From the NCBI RefSeq assembly GCF_003026455.1, contig NZ_PYMB01000012.1, forward strand, positions 61,241-125,240: a DNA stretch of 64,000 nucleotides, written 5' to 3'. The DNA comes from Photobacterium rosenbergii. Its GTDB lineage: Bacteria; Pseudomonadota; Gammaproteobacteria; Enterobacterales; Vibrionaceae. Positions within the stretch are counted from its first letter, which is position 1, and each line of letters starts with the position of its first letter. Position numbers and translations under genes: made by a program. This document shows positions 8,624-16,469 of the stretch, piece by piece. Under the pieces are notes generated by a model. It saw only the letters and a program-made list of their open reading frames with translations, was not told the origin of the DNA and did no database searches.

Positions 8624-9754
8624 ATGAAGAAGTTTCCAGGAATGAAGAAATACCTTCCTGCACTTATTGCTGGTGCACTATCGTTAACCATTGGTAGTGT
8701 GGCAAACGCTTGTACTGGTGCTCGTCTTATCGCTGATGATGGTGCAGTTGTTTACGGTCGAACACTAGAGTGGGATTCATTCGATCTCAAATCACGAGTT
8801 TCGATCACGCCTCGTGGCCATCAGTTCACAGGTACCACCCCTGAAGGCCTGAATGGCAAACAGTGGCAGGGAAAATACGGTTATGTATCCCTCGACACAT
8901 TGGAAAAGGACATTTACGTTGACGGCATGAATGAGAAGGGGTTGGCCGTTGGCCTTTATTACCACCCGGACTTCGCAAAATATATGGACTACCAGCCTGA
9001 GCAAGCAGCAGGTACCATTACAGCTACCGACCTTATCCCTTATTTACTTTCACAGTTCGAAACTGTTGATGAAGTCAAAGCTGCGATGGAAGAGCTTCAA
9101 ATCGTTGCTGTCGTCCAACCAGAACTAGGGATCCCAGTGCCGGCTCACTGGATGGTGACCGAGCCTTCCGGAAAAGCGATTGCAATAGAAATCCTCGATG
9201 GTGAGGTGCGTATCTTTGAAAACCCACTGGGGATCATTACTAATGCTCCTAACTTTGACTGGCATATGACTAACCTGCGGAATTACATTCAGGTGTCAGG
9301 AAATGCTCACCCTGCAAAGAAGGCCGAAGGGCTTGAATTCTCAGCTCTGGGTGGTGGTAGTGGTATGCTTGGTTTACCAGGTGATCAAACGCCAGTGTCC
9401 CGATTCGTTCGTCTTGCGGCTTGGACACAAACAGCTCGTGATATGGAATCGACTGAAGATGCTACCTATGAGCTATTTAGGATCCTCGATAACTATAACG
9501 TTCCGCTTGGCAGTGCTGAAGGAACCGGTACCGTTGCCAGAGCACTTGAGGATGGTATGCGAAGTGCGACTTTATGGACTTCAGCATGGGATTTGGAAAA
9601 CAAAACACTTTCCTACCACACCCAGTATAACCGACGCGTTCGCACTCTAAATTTTGATGCTATCGATTTCAGCGATACAGTTGGAGGTATCAAAAAAATC
9701 CAAATGGACATAGAAAAGAAACAGGATGTGGAAGATATCTCAAACAGGCTGTAA
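8624..9754 (+). CDS. Exported choloylglycine hydrolase-family (Ntn) linear amidase
   Basis: A 376-residue precursor: the signal peptide MKKFPGMKKYLPALIAGALS...VANA is followed directly by Cys, the N-terminal nucleophile of this Ntn family after processing. Family features are CTGARLIADDGAVVYGRTLEWD, the VDGMNEKGLAVGLYYH segment and ITNAPNFDWHMTNLRNY. Members cleave linear amides: conjugated bile salts, penicillin V, or N-acyl homoserine lactones. In a marine bacterium the last, or peptidoglycan/peptide amides, are more likely than bile salts, but this is inference. The ATG at 8624 has AGGAAA upstream and a proper signal peptide; an upstream ATG at 8585 has neither. Confidence 0.85.
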   Translation: MKKFPGMKKYLPALIAGALSLTIGSVANACTGARLIADDGAVVYGRTLEWDSFDLKSRVSITPRGHQFTGTTPEGLNGKQWQGKYGYVSLDTLEKDIYVDGMNEKGLAVGLYYHPDFAKYMDYQPEQAAGTITATDLIPYLLSQFETVDEVKAAMEELQIVAVVQPELGIPVPAHWMVTEPSGKAIAIEILDGEVRIFENPLGIITNAPNFDWHMTNLRNYIQVSGNAHPAKKAEGLEFSALGGGSGMLGLPGDQTPVSRFVRLAAWTQTARDMESTEDATYELFRILDNYNVPLGSAEGTGTVARALEDGMRSATLWTSAWDLENKTLSYHTQYNRRVRTLNFDAIDFSDTVGGIKKIQMDIEKKQDVEDISNRL

Positions 9755-10253
9755 GCGCTGGACCTCCCATATTTAACCATCAGGTAGCCCATCCCAAAAC
9801 TTACTTGCGGTTAGGCTACCTAATTTATCACAACCAACGTGCTACTTTTGTTGCCATCCAGATTGTCATCAGTTGACTGGATAGATATGGCATTTTCAGT
9901 CGTTTAGACGTACCCCACATAATCCATACTTTTCTAAATTAGCAATCTATATAACTCAGTTTTGTCCAAAAACGTGTCACAGAAGATGGGTGATCTACCC
10001 AAAAAGCCCAGACATACCCGACTCGTTAAAACACCAAGTGACCGACAAAGACAGAACACGGCTTTGAATGTTGGGCAGACTAGTCATTGCAACTGGCACT
10101 GAGCTTGTTATACCTAAGATTGCTTTTACGTGTAACTTGTTAAGCCCGTTAATTCTAACCCTGTCCTTTAGGGCATCGCAGGGCAGGTTTTTACCTATAC
10201 TTTCTTCAATCAACTTTAGGTACACCTAGCTACCTATGTTCTGGAGTAAGAAT
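9755..10253. other. Intergenic region, possible decayed repeat
   Basis: About 500 bp without a supportable gene. Both strands contain short open stretches (minus 9995-10225; plus around 9990-10090) that look like remnants rather than genes. The minus-strand frame ends SVTWCFNESGMSGLFG, which I vaguely associate with small conserved frames scattered in Vibrionaceae genomes, possibly an interspersed repeat; not verified. No IS ends were found. Confidence 0.3.
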
Positions 10254-11891
10254 ATGAGTATGAATAGTCGGCATGGCCTGCGATTGATGGCGGCCATATT
10301 TATCAGCTCAGCATTCCTTGGCCAGAGTGCTTATGCGGCAAACCACTCCGGTGACAAGGACAAACTTGGCACCGTTCAATTTCCTACCTCTTGCAATTCA
10401 GACAGCCAGCCTAAGTTAGAAAAAGGGCTCGCTTTGTTGCATCACATGACCTACGTCGGTGCGCAGGCAACGTTCGAAGAAGTCATCAAAAGTGATCCTG
10501 ATTGCGCCATGGCCTACTGGGGAGTGGCAATGTCAATGATACACCCACTTTGGTCTGATCCGCCCGATGAAGATGAATTTGCCAAAGGCCAAGCAATGCT
10601 TGAATTAGCTGCAAGTAAAGGAGAGAAAACGCCGCGGGAGCTTGCCTATATTGCGGCGGTTGAAAGTTACTATGCTCAGGGCCGTAATACCAAAGAAGCC
10701 GCTAACCTCACTGCTTTCGAGCAAGGCTGGAAAAAAGTGATGGAGTCGTTTCCGGATGATCCTGAAGCGACCGCTTTCTATGCGTTGGCCCATTTGGCAA
10801 CGGCTTCACCGGACGATAAAAGCTATGTAATACAGAAGAAGGCGGGTGAGACCGCAGCCACCGTTTTGGAAAAGATCCCTGAACATCCGGGAGGGCATCA
10901 CTATATAATCCATGCCTATGATTATCCCGAGCTGGCCCCCAAAGCACTGGATGTGGCTCGCAGTTACGGAGATATTGCCCCATCTATTCCTCATGCTTTG
11001 CATATGCCAACGCATATTTTTACCCGGCTTGGCTTATGGCCAGAGTCAATCACCATGAATATTCGTTCTGCCGAAGCTGCCAAGAACCATCCTGCTGGCG
11101 ATATGCTCTCTCTTCATTACCTCCATGCTTTTGATTATTTGGCATATTCATACCTGCAACAGGCACAGGATGCGAAAGCACTGGAAGTGGTAGAAACAAT
11201 TCAAGGACTCGACGCACCGATTCAGCCGCATGTCGCTTCGGCCTACACGTTGGCCGCTGTGCCAGCTCGATATGCACTGGAAAGACAGCAATGGTCCGCT
11301 GCAGCAGAAATAGTGCCTAAAACACCCAGCAGTTATCCATGGGATAACTATCCGGCTATGGAGGCGATTACTCATTTTGCGAATGCACTTGGGGCTGCCC
11401 GAACCGGTGATAAGCAAGGTGCAGAGAAATCGCTGAAAAGGCTGAGTGAACTTAAGGCTCAAGCCGAAGAAAGTTCGGCCTATTGGGCCAAACAGGTAGA
11501 AATTCAGCGCCTGTCTGCATTGGCCTGGCATCAGTTCCACCAAGGCGAGCGTGAACAGGCATTGCAGACCATGCAAAGTGCTGCCGACCTAGAGGCGACT
11601 ACTGAAAAGCATCCTGTGACACCAGGCGAAATCATCCCGGCGAGAGAGTTGCTGGCCGATATGCTTTGGGAAATGGAAATGTATCAACAAGCATTGGATG
11701 AATATGTCATAGCCTTGATCCGAAGCAAGAATCGATTTAACAGTCTTTATGGCGCAGCCCGTTCAGCGGAGATGGCTGGAGATAAAGATAAGGCTGGGCA
11801 ATATTATCAAATGCTGATTGATGTCGCCGGAGAAGGGGATGCCGATAGGATGCGGTTGAAGCAGGCAAAAGAGTTTATCGCTGCCAAATAG
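10254..11891 (+). CDS. Exported tetratricopeptide-repeat protein
   Basis: A 545-residue protein with a signal peptide ending QSAYAA and many degenerate TPR-like helical pairs. Conserved blocks include FEEVIKSDPDCAMAYWGVAMS, GGHHYIIHAYDYPELAPKAL and HALHMPTHIFTRLGLWPESI. The His-rich HMPTHIF and HHYIIHAYD segments are characteristic of a widespread uncharacterised family of secreted TPR proteins and could bind metal. The start at 10254 has GGAG about 10 bases upstream; the in-frame ATG at 10236 has no such site. It is monocistronic, with a terminator following. Function is unknown. Confidence 0.75.
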   Translation: MSMNSRHGLRLMAAIFISSAFLGQSAYAANHSGDKDKLGTVQFPTSCNSDSQPKLEKGLALLHHMTYVGAQATFEEVIKSDPDCAMAYWGVAMSMIHPLWSDPPDEDEFAKGQAMLELAASKGEKTPRELAYIAAVESYYAQGRNTKEAANLTAFEQGWKKVMESFPDDPEATAFYALAHLATASPDDKSYVIQKKAGETAATVLEKIPEHPGGHHYIIHAYDYPELAPKALDVARSYGDIAPSIPHALHMPTHIFTRLGLWPESITMNIRSAEAAKNHPAGDMLSLHYLHAFDYLAYSYLQQAQDAKALEVVETIQGLDAPIQPHVASAYTLAAVPARYALERQQWSAAAEIVPKTPSSYPWDNYPAMEAITHFANALGAARTGDKQGAEKSLKRLSELKAQAEESSAYWAKQVEIQRLSALAWHQFHQGEREQALQTMQSAADLEATTEKHPVTPGEIIPARELLADMLWEMEMYQQALDEYVIALIRSKNRFNSLYGAARSAEMAGDKDKAGQYYQMLIDVAGEGDADRMRLKQAKEFIAAK

Positions 11892-11926
11892 AAGTACGTG
11901 AAAAGCAGAAAAGTTAGGGCTAATGC

Positions 11927-11955
11927 AAAACCACCTTCACTAGAAGGTGGTTTTT
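11927..11955 (+). terminator. Rho-independent terminator
   Basis: AAAACCACCTTC, short loop, GAAGGTGGTTTTT: a perfect stem with A and T runs on both sides, between the convergent TPR and tlh genes. It probably works in both directions. Confidence 0.9.
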
Positions 11956-12009
11956 AATTTGTCATTTAGATAGCTAACTTCTAGTTTACATTCGTATTGA
12001 AAACCGAAG

Positions 12010-13275
12010 TTAAAAATCATACTGATTGATAACCCCAGCTAGGATCTTGTCAGCGATGTATTTGTGCGTTGCCGTGGTTGGATGGGTGACCCCCCAGAAC
12101 ACATACTTATCTGAGCCGTGATAAGCGCAGTCATTAGTTAAACTGTGGCTGTAGAGGTAATCCATTGCGCTGCTACGGTTGATGTTTAGGCAAGCATCTC
12201 TTGCGTTTTCAAATCCGTGGGCTGTTGGCTCAGAAGTTAGGTCATCAAACATCTGCGCGGCATCGACCAGCGCGATATTGATCCCTTTGTCTTGATAGAA
12301 CTGAGCCTGTTCGCGGATATAGACATTGAATAGCTGGATTTTAGCCCGGATTTTTTCAATTTTATCTTGGGTCGAGTATTTAAACTGCGGAGCCTTGGTG
12401 ACATCCGGCAGGGTAAACAACATAATATTTTGCGCGCCAGCGTCTGTCAGGCGAATAAGCGCGCTACTGAAGTCTGCTTTGACTTCAGACACTTCACGGT
12501 TGTAGTTCATGAAGTCGTTGAGGCCGAACTCCAAGGTAAACAGGGTACGTTTAGGCTGATAGTTTTGCGCCATTTTCATATAGGTCAGATAAGAGGTGAC
12601 CTGATCATATACACCGGTCAGCGCTATGTACTGATTGGTGCCTGCTGCACCACCGACTGCCCAGTTATAAAGCGGGATATTTTTGTCACGGGCTAGGTAT
12701 TCTGTCCATACTAATCCGTTGGAGAAGCGACCTAAAAACCAAGAGTTAGGGTTGGGAAATAGCCATTGTGAGGCGTTAAAAATATTGCCGGTATCAGACA
12801 GGCTATCACCAAAGGCAACCATTTTATTGATGGTACCTGGCTGGATAACAGGATCATTAAACCAAATAGAATGGTTGAAAGACAGCCGGTTATCTGCGGC
12901 ATAGTAGCTTATATCAGCTGTTTCATGTTCAACGCCAAGTGTTGCCTTACAGTGCTCGATAATTTTCTCTTGGCTAGCATCGGTATAGAACATATTTTTA
13001 TATGACACCGATGACCACCAATATCCGTCTAGAGTGAAGTAGTCGCCGTTTTCATCCAATGCCCACTCCCAGGTAGTTGCCGGGTCGTCATGATTATAAT
13101 GTGGGCGGTACCAGCAGCGAACATAGGTATATGTTTGGTTTGCCTGAACACTGCTGACCTGATATGAAGTAATGGACTCGGGAGTAAGCGGTTCTGTAGT
13201 TGCTGTTTCTATAGCGATAGCCTCTGAAGCGTATGCCACGAAAGGTAATAATAGAGTAAGTAGTAATTTATTCAT
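12010..13275 (-). CDS. tlh: Thermolabile hemolysin / lecithin-dependent phospholipase (GDSL family)
   Basis: A 421-residue secreted lipase very like Vibrio parahaemolyticus TLH over its whole length: TYTYVRCWYRPHYNHDDPAT, WWSSVSYKNMFYT, FNASQWLFPNPNSWFLG and LYNWAVGGAAGTNQYIALTG. The GDSL catalytic motif is FGDSLSDTGN, the block III Asn is in FGLNDFMNYN, and the C-terminal Asp/His pair is likely in the WGVTHPTTATH region. A signal peptide (MNKLLLTLLLPFVAYASEAIA) precedes a ~120-residue N-terminal domain typical of this group. It hydrolyses phospholipids (PLA2/lysophospholipase type) in membranes or lecithin. Monocistronic, with a long AT-rich upstream region. Confidence 0.95.
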   Translation of the reverse strand: MNKLLLTLLLPFVAYASEAIAIETATTEPLTPESITSYQVSSVQANQTYTYVRCWYRPHYNHDDPATTWEWALDENGDYFTLDGYWWSSVSYKNMFYTDASQEKIIEHCKATLGVEHETADISYYAADNRLSFNHSIWFNDPVIQPGTINKMVAFGDSLSDTGNIFNASQWLFPNPNSWFLGRFSNGLVWTEYLARDKNIPLYNWAVGGAAGTNQYIALTGVYDQVTSYLTYMKMAQNYQPKRTLFTLEFGLNDFMNYNREVSEVKADFSSALIRLTDAGAQNIMLFTLPDVTKAPQFKYSTQDKIEKIRAKIQLFNVYIREQAQFYQDKGINIALVDAAQMFDDLTSEPTAHGFENARDACLNINRSSAMDYLYSHSLTNDCAYHGSDKYVFWGVTHPTTATHKYIADKILAGVINQYDF

Positions 13276-13679
13276 TGAATTTTTCTTCTTATTAATTAAA
13301 TAGACGCTATTAACTGTATGATTAATAGGTGATTCTTGGAATATTTTGAAGGCGGTATTTTGCCTGTGAATGGTTTTATATCAATGGCTTTGTTTTGGGA
13401 ATGGTTTTATTTGGTATAAAGATCGCTTAATAAACAGAAATGGAAAAATGGTATTGTCAATAAAGCTATATAGAATTGAGGAGTAGTTAGTTGAAGCCTT
13501 ATCGCCATAGCACTTTATTACTTGGAGATTTTATTCAAAGTTATTTTGAGTGATCGTTCAAAATAATTGAAATCTCGACTATAGTTATTAAGTCAAATTA
13601 TGGGCCGCTGATATTAAGGCTGTACAGCATGATCATTGGATAAGTGAAGACTGAAAATTGATGAGAACAAGGAAAAGTT
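13276..13679. other. Divergent promoter region of tlh and the dienelactone hydrolase gene
   Basis: 404 bp, AT-rich, between divergent genes. No open frame of note. A short minus-strand frame reaching 13828 lies mostly within the neighbouring gene and is a shadow. No specific operator was recognised. Confidence 0.4.
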
Positions 13680-14588
13680 ATGAAACAAAATACCGAGTCT
13701 GTATCAACATCAACAAGACCTATTCCACAAGAAGCGTTTGATTGGTATGACGAGTATGCCCACGGTTTAATTGATCGAAGGGAGTTTTTATCAAGGCTCT
13801 CAGGACTGGCTGTGCTTGGGTTTACCATGACGACATTAACTTCTGCGTTAATTCCGAATTATGCGCTCGCGGAGCAGGTATCTTTCAATGACCCGTCAAT
13901 CAAGGCAACCTATGAGAAGTTTCCTTCCCCCAAAGGGCACGGAGAGGGACAAGGTTACCTCGTCGTGCCAAGAGAATTGAAAGGTACGGCACCTGTTGTA
14001 TTGGTTGTCCATGAAAATAGAGGGCTAAACCCATACATTAAAGATGTAGCAAGAAGACTTGCGGCCGCAGGTTATATTGCTTTTGCACCGGATGCACTAT
14101 TTTCGTTAGGTGGTTACCCTGGTAATGATGATGAAGGTCGTGAGATGCAGAAATCTCTGTCGAGAGAGCTTATCGAAGAAGACTTTATCGCGGCAGCGAA
14201 CTTCGTTAAATCGCATGAAAAAAGCAATGGGAAATTAGGCGCTGTAGGTTTTTGCTTTGGTGGCTATATTGTCAATATGTTGGCTGCTGTTATCCCTGAT
14301 CAGTTAGATGCGGGTGTCCCGTTTTACGGTACCCCTGCAGCTCAAGATTTAAGAAAAAATGTCAAAGGTCCGTTGCTAATACACTTTGCCGGAATCGATA
14401 AACGTGTAAATGCAACTTGGCCGGAGTATGAAAAGGAGCTTAAAGAAATTGGTGCAGAATACACTGCTCATATCTATGAAGGTGTTAATCATGGCTTCCA
14501 TAACGATTCGACAGGCCGGTATGCTGAAAAAGAGGCAGAGTTAGCCTGGAGCCGTACACTTGAGTTCTTTTCTAAACAACTAGCATAA
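13680..14588 (+). CDS. Dienelactone hydrolase-family protein with Tat-type signal
   Basis: A 302-residue alpha/beta hydrolase. An N-terminal DRREFLSRLSGLAVLGF segment (from residue ~36) is a twin-arginine-type export signal inside a longer leader, so the enzyme is probably folded in the cytoplasm and exported. The catalytic Cys is in GAVGFCFGG (typical DLH G-x-C-x-G), Asp probably in FAGIDKRV, and His in GVNHGFHND. DLH proteins cleave dienelactones, but many members act on other esters; the substrate is unknown. AAGGAAAAG precedes the ATG. A strong terminator follows. Confidence 0.85.
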   Translation: MKQNTESVSTSTRPIPQEAFDWYDEYAHGLIDRREFLSRLSGLAVLGFTMTTLTSALIPNYALAEQVSFNDPSIKATYEKFPSPKGHGEGQGYLVVPRELKGTAPVVLVVHENRGLNPYIKDVARRLAAAGYIAFAPDALFSLGGYPGNDDEGREMQKSLSRELIEEDFIAAANFVKSHEKSNGKLGAVGFCFGGYIVNMLAAVIPDQLDAGVPFYGTPAAQDLRKNVKGPLLIHFAGIDKRVNATWPEYEKELKEIGAEYTAHIYEGVNHGFHNDSTGRYAEKEAELAWSRTLEFFSKQLA

Positions 14589-14606
14589 TTTTGTTAGCTG
14601 ACAAAA

Positions 14607-14627
14607 GGGCAGATAATTTATCTGCCC
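14607..14627 (+). terminator. Hairpin terminator
   Basis: GGGCAGATA-ATT-TATCTGCCC is a perfect 9-bp stem with a 3-base loop, 18 bases after the hydrolase stop codon. The T run after it is weak (ATATATTT). Confidence 0.75.
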
Positions 14628-14690
14628 ATATATTTATAATATTCTTATTTCTATAACTGCTTTGTTTCATTCACAGAAATAACCTTAACT

Positions 14691-15251
14691 CTAACGAGTC
14701 CACTCCTGATAATACCTTATACAGCGTATTTCAGATGCTTTTTGAGGGAATTTGATATCATGACCTGTCACTTTGATGTTTCTTTCATCTTCGTTATAGC
14801 CAATAGAATATAAGCGGTAGTTTTCTGCGTACAATATCGGCCCGCTGCAATCGCGTTCACCGTGAAATGAAGCCCTCAACCATAATACCCATGTCACGCC
14901 TTCATCCGCGCTTGTGTTGCGATAGTTAGCAATGCGATCGGCGTAAAACTCCCAACCCCCGTTATAAAACATTGTGAACTGAGCCGGGTTTTCGTAATCA
15001 AGGCCTTCTCGAAAGAAGTCTAAATTTTCCAATAAAAATATAGGGTAAGAAAGAGAGCCTGGTTTACCTTTGGGCGGAAGAAGGCTCTGTGTTGTTGCCA
15101 CTGCAGTAATTTCTGGCCCTTCTTCATTGACAGGCTCGTTGGCAGCAGCGTCAACGCTTTCGTCTTCATTCGACGAACTGCACCCAAACAATAACAAAGA
15201 TAGAATACAACTTAATAAGACTGATTGAATACGACTAGTTTCAAACAACAT
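14691..15251 (-). CDS. Hypothetical lipoprotein
   Basis: A 186-residue protein with a hydrophobic N-terminus and lipobox LLFGCSSS near residue 24, followed by an acidic linker (NEDESVDAAANEPVNEEGPE). The C-terminal ~110 residues form a compact domain with two cysteines (GERDCSGP and SEIRCIRYY) that could form a disulfide. I recognise no family. It stands alone and converges with the dienelactone hydrolase gene. Confidence 0.65.
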   Translation of the reverse strand: MLFETSRIQSVLLSCILSLLLFGCSSSNEDESVDAAANEPVNEEGPEITAVATTQSLLPPKGKPGSLSYPIFLLENLDFFREGLDYENPAQFTMFYNGGWEFYADRIANYRNTSADEGVTWVLWLRASFHGERDCSGPILYAENYRLYSIGYNEDERNIKVTGHDIKFPQKASEIRCIRYYQEWTR

Positions 15252-15672
15252 AACAGCCCCAAACTATAGACAGTTTGATATGTAGTACAATTATAGTTTG
15301 CTACCTAGAATGTTCGATATAAGTTTCAGTCTAACGATGTGCCTATGCACTATCACTCCCATCCATATCATTTTGATAGCCCCCTGATATTATTTTGATA
15401 TCACCTATCCGCTTAGTGATAACCGTTATTATCTACCTGATAACTTAGGGATTTATCCGGTGTAGAAAAAGTGACATGTGTCCCGACAGTGATCTCATTT
15501 TTACTGAAATTTAGGACTATGCTCACGAATCTTTGCCTCAGCAGACCAGTTTCAGCAGTTTGGCGTGTTTGTTGCCTTTTAGATATTCAAGACATCAATA
15601 ACGTTCCGTAAAAGCCACTAGGCCGAACGCATGATGCAGGAATAACAATGAGAATGCGAAAAGGCAATTAAC
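15252..15672. other. Promoter region upstream of the ygfM-xdhD operon
   Basis: 421 bp with no gene larger than a 7-codon frame. Between about 15369 and 15450 there is a cluster of TGATA elements (TTTTGATAG, CCTGATATT, TTTTGATATC, AGTGATAACC, CCTGATAAC), which may be a regulator array. No Moco- or purine-riboswitch consensus was recognised. Confidence 0.4.
15648..15671 (+). CDS. Tiny upstream open frame (MRMRKGN) before ygfM
   Basis: ATG at 15648 is preceded by AGGAATAAC, a fair ribosome-binding site, and the 7-codon frame ends in TAA at 15669-15671, one base before the ygfM ATG. Its position suggests translational coupling or a leader function, but it could be chance. Confidence 0.25.
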   Translation: MRMRKGN

Positions 15673-16467
15673 ATGATTGAACAATATCTAACGCCTGATA
15701 CCCCTGCTCAGGCACTTGAATTCAAGCAGCAGCATGGCAGCGATGCCATCTGGTTTGCAGGTGGATCCAAAATCAATGCAGCGCCAACTAAAACGGATAA
15801 AACAGTTGCTATCTCTCTGGGCAAGCTGAACCTTTCTAAAGTTGAGCAGCAAGGTGACAGCCTACACATTGGTGCGATGTGTCGTATCCAGCAACTGATT
15901 GACCACGAACTGGTGCCAGTGGCGTTGAAACAATCTGCGGCCTTTATCTATTCCCGTCACGTCCGCAACCAGGCTACATTGGGCGGTGAAATTGCTGCAC
16001 GCCAACCAGAAGCTTTGCTTGTGCCTAGCTTGATTGCGTTAAGGGCAAAATTGAAACTGGCAAACGGCTTGGAAGTGGATGTAGAAGACTACATCAACAG
16101 CGAAGAGCGTGAGCTTATCGCTACCATCATTATCCCAGACAGGAACCTTACTTGTATCGGTTACAACATTGCCCGCTCAGCAGCGGGGCTTGCGATTGTG
16201 ACTGCGGCGGTATCTATCGATAAACAAGGCAACAAGGTGATAGCCCTTGATGGTGTTTCCCCATTGCATAACGGCAGTGCCCGTCCGGTTCGCCTGCGTG
16301 ATGTAGAAGCACAGGATCTAAAAGGGGAGCTTTTGGAACAAGCGGTGGCGGATGCGATCTATCCGGAAGCCGATATTCGCGGCAGTGTGGAATACAAGCG
16401 ATATATCGCGGGCGTAGTAATCACGGATTTGATGGCTGAATGTCAGCACTTGGTAGAGGAAGCATAA
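15673..16467 (+). CDS. ygfM: FAD-binding subunit of a YgfM/XdhD-type molybdenum hydroxylase
   Basis: 264 residues, collinear with E. coli YgfM: WFAGGSKINAAPTKTDK (FAD-binding loop), FIYSRHVRNQATLGGEIAA, CIGYNIARSAAGLAIVTAAV and DIRGSVEYKRYIAGV. It is the CO-dehydrogenase-flavoprotein-type subunit that carries FAD and passes electrons from the Mo/Fe-S partner. In E. coli the order is ygfK-ssnA-ygfM-xdhD; here ygfK and ssnA are absent upstream. The stop lies 2 bases before the xdhD start, so the two are co-transcribed and probably co-translated. The ribosome-binding site is AAAAGG. Confidence 0.93.
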   Translation: MIEQYLTPDTPAQALEFKQQHGSDAIWFAGGSKINAAPTKTDKTVAISLGKLNLSKVEQQGDSLHIGAMCRIQQLIDHELVPVALKQSAAFIYSRHVRNQATLGGEIAARQPEALLVPSLIALRAKLKLANGLEVDVEDYINSEERELIATIIIPDRNLTCIGYNIARSAAGLAIVTAAVSIDKQGNKVIALDGVSPLHNGSARPVRLRDVEAQDLKGELLEQAVADAIYPEADIRGSVEYKRYIAGVVITDLMAECQHLVEEA

Positions 16468-16469
16468 TC

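Noticed and set aside
9995..10225. 76-codon minus-strand frame
   Set aside because: No domain or ribosome-binding site; kept only as a possible repeat remnant.
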